From Canna indica (Eukaryota; Streptophyta; Magnoliopsida; Zingiberales; Cannaceae): a stretch of 64,000 nucleotides of DNA. Every line of letters begins with the position of its first letter. Within the stretch, counting starts at the first letter, position 1. Shown piece by piece: positions 1 to 11,429 of this stretch. Below the pieces are notes generated by a model. That model was given only the letters and a program-made list of their open reading frames with translations, made no database searches and was not told the origin of the DNA. The position numbers were made by a program, and so were the translations under genes. The DNA is taken from contig CP136890.1 of assembly GCA_034359265.1 (NCBI GenBank), positions 78,641,501 to 78,705,500 on the forward strand, written 5' to 3'.

Positions 1-745
1 TCCTCTGCAAGTATCTTTAATTTCCCAAGCTGATACTCCTAATCATGACTCGAAAAATCTCAAAAATAATAGAAAGGCAAAAGTTGCCCACAATAATAAG
101 CAAGGTAGACATAAGCAAAGTGCTCATGCCTCTATGGCCGCCTGCTCCAGTTCGGCCTCCACGGCCACCTACTCCAGCTCGGCCTCCATGGCCGCTCGCT
201 CCAGTTTGGCCTCCACGACTACTTACTTCAGGTCGGCATCTGCAGCCATCCACTCCGACCTTCACGGTCACCTGCTTTAGCTCGGCCTCAAAGGTCACTC
301 AATACAACTCAGCCTTTATAATGGCTGAACACAACATGGTAATTAAATATCTTCAAAAGTTCCCCAAAGTTACAGAGAAATCAGAGACATGAAAGTTAAC
401 CTCATTAAGAGCTCGACACGCAATCCTCCAAACTCTGACTGATCTTGGGGGCTGTGGATTGGACTAGAACTATTGGGCTCGATCAAATTAGACCCAACAA
501 CGCTCCACAACTTACTTCGAGCGGAACCAAACGGCTTCGCCCGAGGGCTCCACCAGGCCACCCTCATGGACTTGATTCGAGCCAAATCATACAACTCTGC
601 CCGAGGACTCCACCCAGTCATACATGGACATCCACGTCTTTTCTTATCATGAGAGATACGTCATTACAAGCCTACCATCTCCAGGATCACTCTCAATCCA
701 TTCTGATCCTCATGCAAGAACAATTACTACAAACATTTTGTTTGT
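1..745. repeat. GC-rich repeat-bearing segment, possible LTR fragment
   Basis: This stretch is richer in GC than the AT-rich DNA after it. From about 132 to 239 it holds four 27-bp tandem units (core GGCCTCCAYGGCCRCC...CTCCAG), decaying to about 293. From 537 to 640 a longer degenerate unit beginning GCCCGAG.CTCCACC occurs twice. Open frames here (45-392, 445-747) only reflect the period of the repeats and match no protein I recognise. Such tandem blocks are common in LTRs of large plant retrotransposons, so this may be the edge of one cut off by the window start. I see no LTR terminus or target duplication. Confidence 0.35.
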
Positions 746-1879
746 GAAATTTTTTAATGCAATTCTACTTTTTACAAACTCCCGAAAGTAAGTAATTATG
801 TTCTTGGGGTACTCTAGGGAAATATGAAAGCCTGAACCATTTCGACTTTACGCAAGAACATGATATTTGTAAAAATTATAATTATATTTGACAAAGCCCT
901 TAAAATATCAAATTTTATCAAACTCTGTGATGCATTTTTCAACTCATTTTAAAAAAATTGGTTGGACCTAATTTTGTATGAAATTTGCAGTTTTGTGAAA
1001 CTTTATATTTTTATGATTTTTTATGATTTTTTATGAATTTATAAAATAATTAACAAAATAATATTTACAAAATATGAACAACATATTTTTATGATTTTTT
1101 CTTTAACCCGATTTTTTTATGAAAAGGACCAGCGGAGTTGAGAAATTATAATTTTCATATAAAAATTAGGTTCAACAAAAAAAATTTGCTGAACCGAGTT
1201 GAAAATGAGCAATTACATTGTCAACTAAGATTACTAGACAATTCAGGTTACCACTCAAATAGATTGTCACCTTTTAAATTATTAGTATATGTTATATCAC
1301 AGTGTTTGATATGGTACCCTACAAATAAATTTGAATAATTATAATCACGTAACGACGTAATACCCATGGTACTCCAACTGAGCTTAGAAAAGTTGAAATA
1401 GAGCAAAGTCTAATTGAGTTCAGAAATCAGTAATTGAGAGTAAAGGAATATAATAAGTCAAAACAACAAATGATTCTCAATCTCATGGTAAAAAATAGAG
1501 ATGGAAAATGAAAATTTTACCTTGACTAAAGAAGAGTCGATGAGGGCATCATCAGAGTCGGAGCATATGGCATTGTTGAGAATAAATCAGATGGCGTGGA
1601 AGGAGTGAGAGAGGAAGAAAAAGTGAAGGAGTTAGCAGAAAGATTGATGATCGTTTAGGTTTAATGAGGATATTTTTGTTAGAAACCACTTTGGTAGTAA
1701 TATATAAATACCCCCATGATGACTTTCAGTCTACATTATCAGTTTGATGGTAATGTGGATTATCATGACAATTCATATTGATGGTAATGTGGCACAGCCA
1801 AACGTGACTATCTTGTGGGCTCATATAATTTAAAAAAATATCACAAGTAATCTAAATAGATTATCAATTACGGGACACA
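746..1879. other. AT-rich intergenic DNA without recognisable genes
   Basis: AT-rich sequence with short poly-A and poly-T runs. No coding region, terminal inverted repeat or RNA gene could be supported. Confidence 0.5.
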
Positions 1880-1948
1880 TCGTTGGTGGTAACTTATTGT
1901 ATGTTGCCTAGAGATCGAGGGTTCGATCCCTAGTATGGTCATCTATTG
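1880..1948 (+). repeat. tRNA-like module (SINE-type pol III promoter remnant)
   Basis: A GGTTCGATCCC-like B box (GAGGGTTCGATCCCTAG at about 1917-1933) follows a GGTGGTAACTT-like A-box region about 35 bp upstream, which is the spacing of a tRNA-derived promoter. The remainder does not fold into a convincing tRNA cloverleaf, so a decayed tRNA-derived SINE head is more likely than a tRNA gene. Similar modules occur at 25310 and 29745. Confidence 0.4.
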
Positions 1949-2333
1949 TGACTTTTTATCTTTGTTAAAAAAACACTACGGAACACATCGTTTGGAGGGA
2001 TTTGATATTTTTGGAGAGTGTTTTAGGATTTTGCCAAAAATAGTTATAACTTTGATAAATATTTTTTAAAAATTGTGATTTTCATTAATTTTTCAAAAAA
2101 AAAACTTGGGAGACTTTACTTTTTTTCTTCAACTAAAGTTATTAGATTCACTTGCATGTTGATTGCTTGTGACGATGTAATATAATTGTAAATTTGAATT
2201 AAGTGTTCTTTAATTATTTTTTAAAAACTAAATTAAAGGTCTCCATTTTTTATTTTGTGTACTTCTATATTCTAAGAATTAATTTTACTTGTTATTTTCA
2301 ACTCATTGAATTGTGTCTAGTTTTCAAGTCAAG

Positions 2334-2481
2334 TTTAACACATAGATGACAATGAATGCAAAAGTTAAATTTATATTGTCCCTTAATTAGTCGCTAGCCT
2401 ATCGAAGGTTAAACACATGGATGACAATGAATGCAAAAGTTAAATTTATGTTGTCCCTTAATTAGTTGCTAGCCTATTGAA
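2334..2481. repeat. two-copy tandem repeat, unit about 74 bp
   Basis: Two adjacent copies (2334-2407 and 2408-2481) share the run from ACACAT.GATGACAATG to TTAATTAGT.GCTAGCC with only a few differences. A recent local duplication; no coding content. Confidence 0.75.
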
Positions 2482-2674
2482 TGTTACTTAGAACGGGAAA
2501 TTTTGGTTCTCTTTTATCAACTTTGAAAATTCAAAATCAAACTTTTATGTAAGTCAATAAATGGTATGAAATGTTTTATTCATATTATTTAAGCAGTGAA
2601 CATCTTGTTGAGATGGGAAAGGTGTTCCTCAATTTTCATTTGTAAGGCGGTGTTAATAATATAAATATAAAAAT

Positions 2675-3651
2675 GGTTAATTACATAATATATCTCAACT
2701 TTTAAGAATTTTCTTAAATATATTATAACATTTTATTTGATCGATGTGATACTCAAATTTACGATTTGTTTCAATAATATCATCTCATTTTAAATATATG
2801 TGAAATCAACCATTTGAATGCCCATGTGGCATTGTTGGTGTGGATTAGAAATCCAATCAACATCACTAAATGCAGTAAAATATTTCAAAAATTCTACGTC
2901 ACCACTTTAGTTTTATTAAAAATAAGATTAATTACATAATATATTCTGACTTTTAATGATTTTTTCGAATCTATCCTAGCATTTCATTTGTACTAATGGG
3001 GTACTTGAACTTCTATTTCTCAACAAGAACATCATGCATTGATAATTTCTTGATAAAAACATTATTCTTTTGTCGAATTAACATGACGTGATGTTCCCAT
3101 TTTTTCACTTATAAAGTTTTGTATTTTTTTTTGTCTAACCATAATACTTGAGATCATGTCAATAGAAAAAATCATGATTCACTTTGTCCTTTATAGGAGA
3201 GAGAATTATTTATTATAAGTATTTATAATCTCAAATAATCATATTTTAATATATGTATCTCCAAAATCTTCTTCCATGATTTTTCTTCATATTTGATTTT
3301 AATAGGCAAGCCGCAATTTTATGCTGATAATAAGATGAAACCATTGACGAGGTTACAAACTTATGACACGTTTGTTTCACAATAAATGATTACAGATGAA
3401 TAGGAATTCAGTTGAAATTAACTGGGTTAAGAATCACGTGGGATAAGTTCAAACTATGTTAATGTTGTTTAAATCCAGCGTTTGTTGAAATCTCTAGATA
3501 AGAAGATTAAAAAACATAGAATTTTGAAATCCTATATTTGTGTTGGCTCCTCGTAAAGGAGTCGGATATTAATAATTTAATATTTAATCTTGATTTTATT
3601 AAATTTTTGTTTTAAAAATTATGAAATAAAATTTAAATAATTATTTTTAAC

Positions 3652-3695
<44 letters not shown>

Positions 3696-3722
3696 TACAA
3701 TAATAATTACAATAATAATTAC

Positions 3723-3753
<31 letters not shown>

Positions 3754-4094
3754 TAATAAAATATTCTGATAAATTGAATTAAAATTGACTTATCACAAAT
3801 ATCCAATTTAAATGACAAGAGAAGAAAAAAATATAAGGATTTTAATTTTTTTAATGAAACTAGAGAAGTGACGCGATATTTTTTAAATTTTTTGTTACTT
3901 TTAGAAATGCTAACTAGATTGTTATTCTATTTCAATAGTATCACGTTAGCATCCAAATGATTGATTTCATGTCGGTTTGATGATAAGATATTATTGAAAT
4001 AAATCAAAAGTTGAAGTACCTTATTAGTACAAATGAAAAGTTACGATATATTTTTAGAAACTTTTAAAAGTCAAAATATTTCAGGTAATTAACC
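2675..4094. mobile_element. long inverted-repeat (fold-back/MITE-like) element with (ATA)n core
   Basis: The left end starts GGTTAATTAC at 2675. A second left-end copy starts GATTAATTAC at 2926. The right end, 3900-4094, is the inverted counterpart and finishes GTAATTAACC. The arms share segments reading CTTTTAA..., CATTTGTACTAAT and GTACTTGAACTT-like. Inside is a long ATA/ATTACA microsatellite at about 3650-3755. There is no coding capacity. I found no clean target duplication, and the doubled left end suggests one element landed in or beside a relative. The outer limits are estimates. Confidence 0.5.
3648..3756. repeat. (ATA)n / (ATTACA) microsatellite
   Basis: About 110 bp of ATA trinucleotides, interrupted by three ATTACA variants in the middle. 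Confidence 0.9.
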
Positions 4095-4143
4095 TATTCA
4101 AAAGATACAAATTTAGCTTTTAAAATGCATATTTTTATTTTTA

Positions 4144-4237
4144 TTTGGTCTAATTTCTTTTTATTATTCCCCTCACCTAAAATTTGCACATTTGGTCTAA
4201 TTTCTTTTTGTTATTTCTCTCACCTAAAATTTGCACA
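4144..4237. repeat. two-copy 47-bp tandem repeat
   Basis: Two adjacent units begin TTTGGTCTAATTTC and end AAAATTTGCACA (4144-4190, 4191-4237), differing at about five positions. Confidence 0.8.
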
Positions 4238-4669
4238 TAAAATTTTCATAAGGGCTATGGTAACTGAATAAAAGATGTTGAATGTGATATGAATTCAATT
4301 TTGAATTGTTCTTAATTGAGTTCATTTGAAAGCAATTTCATTTTGATTTTTTTCATTCTAGCTGAATTTCAAATTTTTTTCTACTCCTTTGCTCATAAAT
4401 GAACTTTAGACTGCATCAAAATTAGAAAAAGAAAACAGAACCCAAAATTGAGAGACCAACTTAAATCAAGATGGTGTAAGTGTATATTTTTTCATTACTT
4501 TTATGCCCTTCGTGATAAACATGCAATTGGAATGGGATTTTATTTATTGTATTTTTTTGGGTAAGAAAATAATATATACTACTTTATTAATCTAGAACAT
4601 ATCTCAAAAGATCACCTCCAATGAAGAAGTTCAACTCATGAGGCCAGATCGAAATAGAAACTATAGACC

Positions 4670-5883
4670 CGGTGGCGGATCCAAAAAAATTTACTAGTGG
4701 GGGCAAATTGATGCATAAATTTTCAAAAATTCACGTTGCAAATTTAAGCCACGATAGAGGCGGTCTATTCTTTTAAAAAATATTTAAATAATTATTCGGG
4801 TATCTAAATGCTAAAAGAATTATTCATATATCTAGCTATCTACTCAACAAATTCGCTAAAAGATTTTTCAATTATCTTTTAAAAAATTAAAAAAAAATAT
4901 CAGAAAAGTTTTTGGTATCTTGACCATTGAAAAAGAAATAAAACATAAATAATTTGTGTTAAAGATGAAAAAATTGTTGGGTAATTGCATATTTTCTTCT
5001 AATATATCATTTCATCATTTAGTTTAATTAAAACATGTAATCAATCATATTTCAAATCAGGTAATAAAATATGCTCATTGTAATTTTTGTCTCAAAGCTT
5101 GTTTCCGACAAAAAATATTATCTTAAGATTAAAAAAAAAGTTGGAATATTATCTTAAGATTAAAAAAAATATAGTTGGATTCGTCACTACCGTTGGATAT
5201 ATGATAATTTTCCATCTTAATTTGCCCGTAATTACATCTAATTAAATGACAAATTGAGCACAATATTCATTACTATGTTGGAGCCTGAAAATGCTTGATT
5301 GGTGTTGAAGATGCTGGAGTTTTCTCGTGATTGTGGCAGGGTTTACGGTCATAATTTGTGATGGCTTTGATTAATTTACAAGTTTTACTAATTTGGAGAT
5401 GCAACTTCCACATGTATTATTTATTATTTACAAGCTACTTTTATTTATCTCAAGCTAGAAATAGTTTGGGTAGTAGAGAATATTAAACTGCGGCATGCAC
5501 ATGGCCAAATGTTGTAACTAGAGAATAGCTTGATCATCGAAATGTTGTAACTAGCACATAGTCAAATGTTGAAATCAAATACTGTATATATCTATGAGTA
5601 TTATATCTATGAATTTTTTAAAAAAAATTAATGGGGGCAGTGGCCTCCACTGGGCCTACATTGGATCCGCCACTGTACTAGTAGAGAATATTAAACTGCG
5701 GCATGCACATGGTCAAATGTTGTAACTAGAGAATAGTTTGATCACCGAAATATTGTAACTAGCACATGGTCAAATGTTGAAATCAAATACTGTATACATC
5801 TATGAGTATTATATCTATGATTTTTTTAAAAAAAAATAGTGGGGGAAGTGGCCTCCACTGGGCCTACATTGGATCCACCACTG
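4670..5883. mobile_element. non-autonomous hAT element with internal 3' duplication
   Basis: The ends are CGGTGGCGGATCC and, inverted, GGATCCACCACTG, matching the common hAT terminus CAGTGGCGGA. The element is flanked by a perfect 8-bp direct repeat TATAGACC (4662-4669 and 5884-5891), the size hAT transposases create. The last about 205 bp are present twice in tandem (5471-5678 and 5679-5883), so there are two right termini; only the outer one abuts the duplication. No transposase frame is present. Confidence 0.9.
5471..5883. repeat. tandem duplication of the hAT right end
   Basis: Units 5471-5678 and 5679-5883 are nearly identical. Each begins TAGTAGAGAATATTAAAC and ends with the hAT terminus GGATCC.CCACTG. 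The duplication lies wholly inside the element flanked by TATAGACC, so it arose within the element or came with it. Confidence 0.9.
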
Positions 5884-6259
5884 TATAGACCTCTTTTAAC
5901 TTGAAATCATTAGTGTGATGGTTGTAAAATGAATTAGATGATAAAACAAATTGAGAGAAGAAAATAGTTTAGGGAGTTAACTAAATAAGAGATAATTGGA
6001 TAAATATTCCATTATTTGATTGGTAAACAAAATATATAGAATAATGTAAGAAAATATATTGAAAAAAAAAACACATCTTAAAGAGTTATGACTCCACCTT
6101 ATAAAGGCTTCATCATCCCCTTCCAATATTAGTTTTACTCATAGATTCAAACTTTACATTCACACTCATACATAAGCTCTCAGGTTACATTCTATTTTTA
6201 CGCATTCTCTCAATAACACACTCTAGGGCTATTTTATTCTTCTCCCTACTAATGTAATA

Positions 6260-6489
6260 TCATTGTGTAATTCTAAGCCTCTCCCAGAGCTTTAGTATTT
6301 TACCTATAATTCCCTTAATCCTCCAAGGGACTTCACATTCTCTTCTTAATATTTTGATTGTGTTCAAGCAATCTGAATGAACTACAATATCAACCAATCC
6401 TTTCATCATCACATTGTTTAAATTGTACCATATTCTTTTGCATTCTGCCATCAACCCATCTCTAGCTTTCACAATTCTTTTCCATTTGC
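6260..6489 (-). pseudogene. RNase H-like fragment (LINE type), distal part, split by copia insertion
   Basis: The minus-strand frame 6472-6260 shows the second half of a plant RVT_3/RNase H domain: MAEC, which carries the conserved catalytic Glu, then VVHSDCLNTIKILR, with the conserved Asp in HSDC. The first half lies at 14545-14446, beyond the copia element, and the TATAC duplication marks the break. Across the break the two halves are in different frames, so the fragment already had a small indel or gained one later. Domains of this kind end many plant LINE pol genes and also occur as orphan At1g65750-like proteins. No reverse transcriptase is visible nearby, so this is a remnant. Confidence 0.7.
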
Positions 6490-6494
6490 TATAC

Positions 6495-6950
6495 TGTTAA
6501 TAAGTTTTATAGATATAGAACATGGCATGATCTACTTGACGATATGATTATATCAAAATAGAACATGCACGATCTATAAACATGTATAATTGCGGAAGCT
6601 TTAAAATCGAGACTAACCTCCTGCCATTGACATCGTGTTGATGCGTTGCTCCAATTTCGTTTGCTCCTTAGTTCCTTCCTCAATAGATATTCCAGTACTC
6701 TCTTCAGAACCCTCAATAGATGGTGTAGAAAAGTAGGAATGAGTATGGAGACCTATGAGTATCCCGGCCTATTTATACACGCACATTGCCATCAAATGTG
6801 GAAAGATAGGCTTGAACCGGATTTGAGATAGATATGAGTAAAACGATAAAATATAAAATATATGGACCACATAAGGATAGACACATGAACATATGTGGTT
6901 CACATCAGATGATGATGTGAACCATGCATTTATAAATGTCACATCCAACA
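6495..6950 (-). repeat. 3' LTR of the copia element (456 bp)
   Basis: Nearly identical to 13989-14440 over its length, with TG...CA termini. Small indels and substitutions (for example a run near 6840-6890 shortened in the other copy) suggest an insertion that is not very recent. Confidence 0.95.
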
Positions 6951-6970
6951 TTCTCCCACTTGGTCTATAT
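6951..6970 (-). other. polypurine tract of the copia element
   Basis: On the minus strand AAGTGGGAGAA lies directly against the TGTTGG end of the 3' LTR, the expected site of plus-strand DNA priming in copia elements. Confidence 0.85.
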
Positions 6971-7229
6971 ATTAAAATATCAAAAAAATCCCATATCTGC
7001 TTTAGATGGAATGAAACACACAAATCATAGCGACAAGTCCTCTTTGAGCAAGTATTATCTTCTATGTATTACGATGTATTTCAATCCAAAATAATTTTAT
7101 GAATAAACCCTATGTTTATTCTAGGTCCAACAAAATTGTTATTCTCGAACTATATGTGTACATCATAAAATGAGAAATAACAAATTAAATAAGAGCTTTA
7201 TTAAAGATAAAAATATCTTTACAATAATT

Positions 7230-7776
7230 ACATGATGGGACCAAGTCTCATTCGGTCTACATGATCATTGAAACTCTTTGACTGCATACCCTTTGTCAAA
7301 GGATCAACGATCATCAATTCAGCATGAACGTGTTCAATGACCACTTAATTTTCTTTAATACGTTTACTTATGGCTAAATACTTTATGTCGATGTGCTTGA
7401 TTCGACTTCTACTTTTAGCCAAACGAATCGCAACTGAATTGTCATAGTATACCCTCATGGATCTAGTAATGGAATTCACGATTCCAAGATCCGAAATAAA
7501 GCTCCTTAACCACACACTATGTGAGGTAGCCTCAAAACAAGGTACGAATTGGGTCAAGTTATCAGTTTGTCTATACATAAGCATGATATCATTAGTACTT
7601 TTAAGGTACTTCATCTCTTTCTTTGCAACATTCCAGTGGTCTATTCCTAGATTACTCTGAAATTTGCTTAGCATTCCAACAACAAATGCTATGTTGGACC
7701 TTGTACAAGCCTGGGCATGCATAAAGCTACCAACAGCCGAAGCATATGAAATATTCTGCATCTGTTCCATTTTCAA
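7230..7776 (-). pseudogene. copia RNase H region, internally deleted
   Basis: The frame starts with the Ty1/copia connection segment YASAVGSFMHAQ..TRSNIAF. It then jumps from the TDNLTQF segment straight to CFEATSHSVWLRSFI, so the stretch that normally carries the SDSDFAGC motif is missing. It continues through YYDNSVAI and SRIKHIDIKY, and after a break reaches a VDPLTKGM tail near 7280. Loss of the first RNase H catalytic segment makes this enzyme inactive. Confidence 0.85.
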
Positions 7777-7998
7777 AATATTTTTGGGACACTAGTTAAG
7801 ACTAAACTTGTCACCTTTCACAATGGGTGCTACATACGGTTAACAATCTTTTATCCGGAATCTCTCTTAGACTTTATTGATATAGATTTTCTGAGATAGA
7901 CCTAAAATGCCTCAAGGTCTGGCCCTATGGATCTTAATGTCAATGACATAAGACGCCTCACTCATATCAAAAATTCTTAGAGAGGAAATTGTTTCACC

Positions 7999-8460
7999 TC
8001 ATATAGCAACCCTTTTATCATTGGTTGTAAGTAAAATATCGTCCACATATTGGATAATGAAACAAATTTTACTCCCACTGATTAAGTGATATATACATTG
8101 ATCCATAATGTTCTCTATGAAACCAAAAGAAGATATTACATCATGAAACTTTAAGTACCACTGACGGGAGGCTTGTTTCAATCCGTATATGGACTTTTTG
8201 AGCTTGCAAACCAAATGCTCACCTTTATTGGAGGAGAAACCTTCTGGTTATTTCATATAAACCTCTTCCTCTAGCTCTCCATTGAGGAATGTCGTTTTCA
8301 CGTCCATTTGATGCAGTTCTAAGTCAAAATGGGCCACTAATGCCATAATGATACGGAAGGAATCTTTCTTTGATACTGGAGAAAATGTCTCCGAGTAATC
8401 GATCCCCTCCTTTTGAGTAAATCTTTTGGCTACTAGTCTGGCTTTATGTCTTTCGATATT
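7999..8460 (-). pseudogene. copia reverse transcriptase fragment
   Basis: The minus-strand frame 8214-7999 contains KKSIYGLKQASRQWY and the catalytic YVDD box (QYVDDILLTTND), both typical of Ty1/copia reverse transcriptase. Upstream to about 8460 more RT sequence can be followed (for example a [14 protein letters not shown] block), but only with frame changes. The active-site box itself is intact, while the enzyme as a whole is broken. Confidence 0.85.
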
Positions 8461-8600
8461 GCCCAGGGAATCCCTTTTGGTTTTTGAAGACTCATTTACA
8501 CCCTATGACCTTTAAACCTTTAGGCAATTCGACATGATCCCAGACTTCATTTGAATCCATCACATCCTTCATAGCATTGTACGACAACTTAGATTCATTG

Positions 8601-8996
8601 CTATCCATGGCATGTGAAAAAGTTTTTTGGATTATTTTCGGCTCCAATATTGTAGTCAGACTCTTGCAAATACACTACATAGTCACTAGGAATAGCTGAT
8701 TTTCTCATCCTAGTAGATCTCCTTAATGTTGCGTCATCAGGCTCTTGAAGAGTCCGTTGCACAACCGGTTCCTCAACAGTGTCTGATAATTGTTGAGTAC
8801 CAAGATCTACTTGATTGTTGTCGACTATTTGTGGATTCTCAATGATCGGTTGTTGAACACCTGGAAGAGGTGAATTGTGAATGACAACCAATCTTTCACT
8901 TGAGACAGGAGTTGATTCCTCCAAATGATCTTTCTGAAAAAGATCACTCCTACTAATCAAGTCATTTTCTAGAAATTTAGTGTTTCTAGATTCCAC
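8601..8996 (-). pseudogene. copia integrase-RT linker region
   Basis: A 131-residue open frame rich in Pro, Gln and acidic residues, containing the segment TLRRSTRMRKSAIPSDYVVY. This is the usual low-conservation linker (R-R-S-x-R-x-R-x-x-x-P motif) between integrase and reverse transcriptase in plant copia polyproteins. It lies in the expected place between the two. Confidence 0.8.
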
Positions 8997-9098
8997 AAAC
9001 CTAGCGCTATGAGAAGGACAGTAAAATCTATATCTCTTAGACTTTTCGGTTTATCCAACGAAATACCCACTAATAGTCCTTGGGTCTAGCTTCTTCTC

Positions 9099-9690
9099 TT
9101 ATGGATTGTAAATCCTCACTTCAGACGGGCAACCCCATACGCGCATATGTTGCAAACTCGGTTTCCAACCTTTCCATAACAACAATGACGTTTTAGTAAC
9201 AGCCTTGGTTGGAACCCGATTTAATATATACACTGCCGTCTTAAGTGCTTCAGACCACAAGAACTTATGAAGCTTGGAGTTGTTAAGCATACTCCGCATC
9301 ATGTCTAATAATGTTCGATTCCTTCTTTCTGCAACACCATTTTGATATGGAGATCTCGGCATGGTGTATTGGGCAACTATCCCATGCTCTTGAAGGAACT
9401 TTACAAATGGACCAGGTGCTTGTCCATCCTCAGTGTATCTTCCATAATATTCACCTCCCCTATCTGATCTCATGATTTTTATTTGCTTCTCGCACTTTTG
9501 CCATGAAAACCTTAAAGGCATCGAGTGCTTTGTTCCTCCTATGAAGCAAATAGATATACATGTAGCGTGAGTGATCATCTATGAAGGAGACGAAATACTT
9601 CTGACCATATGAGTCTATGTATTGACTACAAATATCTATATGTATAATATCTAATATGTTTGAGCTCCTATTAGCACCTTTGTTTGACAT
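9099..9690 (-). pseudogene. copia integrase core, frame-broken
   Basis: Two overlapping minus-strand frames (9690-9460 and 9578-9099) together show the integrase core. The first has IIHIDI, with the first catalytic Asp, and SFIDDHSRYMYIY. The second has IMRSDRGGEYY, with the second Asp, and SPYQNGVAERRNRTL, with the catalytic Glu, then AVYILNRVPTK and MRVWGCP. A frameshift near 9480 separates them. The N-terminal zinc-binding HHCC part is cut off by the transposon inserted at 9791. Confidence 0.9.
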
Positions 9691-9790
9691 GTTAGTCTAC
9701 TTTCTCCTTATGCAATCTATACGCGTCTCAGAGTCAGTAAAATCCAAAGCACTTAGTACTCTTTCATTTATCAACTCTTTTATTCTCTTA

Positions 9791-11006
9791 GGGCATGTTT
9801 GGTACCTTGTATAAGCATCCCGTATAGTATTAGGATAATACTATACAGTATTTGGAAAGTGTATTAACTAATACCTGCACTAAAAATAGTACCCAAAAAG
9901 CTGTCATAAGGTGTATTAGTAATACACTCTCAAAACTCTTCATTAGCCTGTATTAGAACTAGGGATGTCAACGGGGCGGGGCGGGTACAGGGTGCCTACC
10001 CACTACCCGCCCCGCGAAATAAACGGGTACCCGCTACCCGTTTATTCCCCGCGGATATTAAAAATGGGTACCCATTTAATTATCCATGGGGGGACGGATA
10101 CCCACGGGTATTGACGAGTACCCATGACAGTTTTAAAAAATGTAAACTTTGACATTTTGATAAGAATTTCAAATATAAACTCTTTTCAAATAAGCACACA
10201 ATATTTTGATAACAACTTCAAATATAAACAATTAGACATACTTCAATGGGTAGGTAGTGGATAATGGGTATTGACTATTGAATTAGTTTAGGAATTTAGG
10301 ATTTTTTAGTATATGTATTGAGGATAAAATAGTAATTTATTAATTCTCACGGGTAATGGATACCCACGGGTACGGGTACTATGATACCGTACCCGCCCCG
10401 TTTAATAAACGGGTATGAAAAAATACCCGCGAAATACTCGCGGGTAGAAAACTACCCCCCATATCTGTCATAAACGAGTAAATACCCACGGGTACTCGCC
10501 TAAACGGGTTTTTTTGCCATCCCTAATTAGAACTTTCAATATTTTTGATACTTATTTTACCTCCGACCAAAAATTTATAAAATATTTAAAAAATATTATA
10601 AAAATAATTTTTAATTTATGAAATATTTTTAATGATAAAAATATATTATATAATTTTTTATATTATATTATATTATTATAATATATTACATATAATATAA
10701 TATTACATATAATATAATATTACAGTGTATATTATTATATATTATATTATATTACATTACATTATATAATATATAATGTAATATTATATATAATATATAT
10801 AATATAATATAATATATTATATTATATTATATTATTATAATATATTACATATAATATTATATTATACAGGTTAGGCAATACATACTAGTACTATACAGAC
10901 TAGTACATGTGTGCACCAAATACTGTATAACAATAGTACAATACAGGGTAGTACTATACAAGTTAGTCAATACAGACTAGTACTATACGGTATACCAAAC
11001 GAGCCC
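9791..11006. mobile_element. Tourist/Harbinger-like non-autonomous element
   Basis: The inverted ends GGGCATGTTTGGTACC and (as reverse complement of the right end) GGGCTCGTTTGGTATACC are flanked by the trinucleotide TTA on both sides (9788-9790 and 11007-11009), the target of PIF/Harbinger transposases. The inside is extremely AT-rich (TATTATA runs, 10600-10880) and repeats of the CTATACAGT..TAGTAC type occur near both ends. It inserted between the protease and integrase parts of the copia element and is itself interrupted at 9960-10525. Confidence 0.85.
9960..10525. mobile_element. hAT-type MITE (GGGTACCCG family)
   Basis: The ends TAGGGATGTCAA and TTGCCATCCCTA are inverted repeats, flanked by a perfect 8-bp duplication ATTAGAAC (9952-9959 and 10526-10533). 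Inside, GGGTACCCG-like words crowd both ends. It lies inside the Tourist-like element and therefore arrived after it. Confidence 0.9.
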
Positions 11007-11109
11007 TTAATGGATGTAAATCCTAACCTTTGGTGCTATAACCTAAAAGAGCTTTCATTTATAACATATATTTTAGTACCCGCATTTTATTGAACATGCA
11101 ATGCATTAT

Positions 11110-11429
11110 AAGTGGAATTATCTTGCAACTAAATAAGATTTTTTTTTTAATACAAAATAAAACCAGAACTTTAAAATAAACTTGCATGTTCCAGTGGCTT
11201 CCACATGTAAGCGCATTTTATTTCCTATATAGATGCAATGCTCACTTCTCACCGACTTTATGTGATTTTGACAGCCTTGCGAGGTATTGGAAATATGGAT
11301 TGTATAACCCGAATCAATCCACCAAGTGTTATAACAAATATTAATTATACTAGATTTATAACAAACCAAAGAGATTGAATGTAAAATTTCTCTCATTTCA
11401 GCGAGTTGCTTCCATCTTATTGCGCACAC
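11110..11429 (-). pseudogene. copia protease fragment
   Basis: The minus-strand frame contains WWIDSGYTIHISNTSQG, matching the copia aspartic protease start WxxDSGxTxHxx with the catalytic Asp-Ser-Gly intact. It continues through a IYIGNKMRLHVEATGTCK segment (the VGNG...V...G pattern) before poly-T DNA and the inserted element. Upstream, no zinc knuckle can be recognised. Confidence 0.75.

Noticed and set aside
1880..1948. tRNA gene
   Set aside because: Only A- and B-box-like words are present. No acceptor stem or anticodon arm can be formed.
10560..10880. AT-rich cruciform-like region as a replication origin or matrix attachment site
   Set aside because: The TATTATA runs are the interior of a Tourist-like element, and no independent evidence supports another role.
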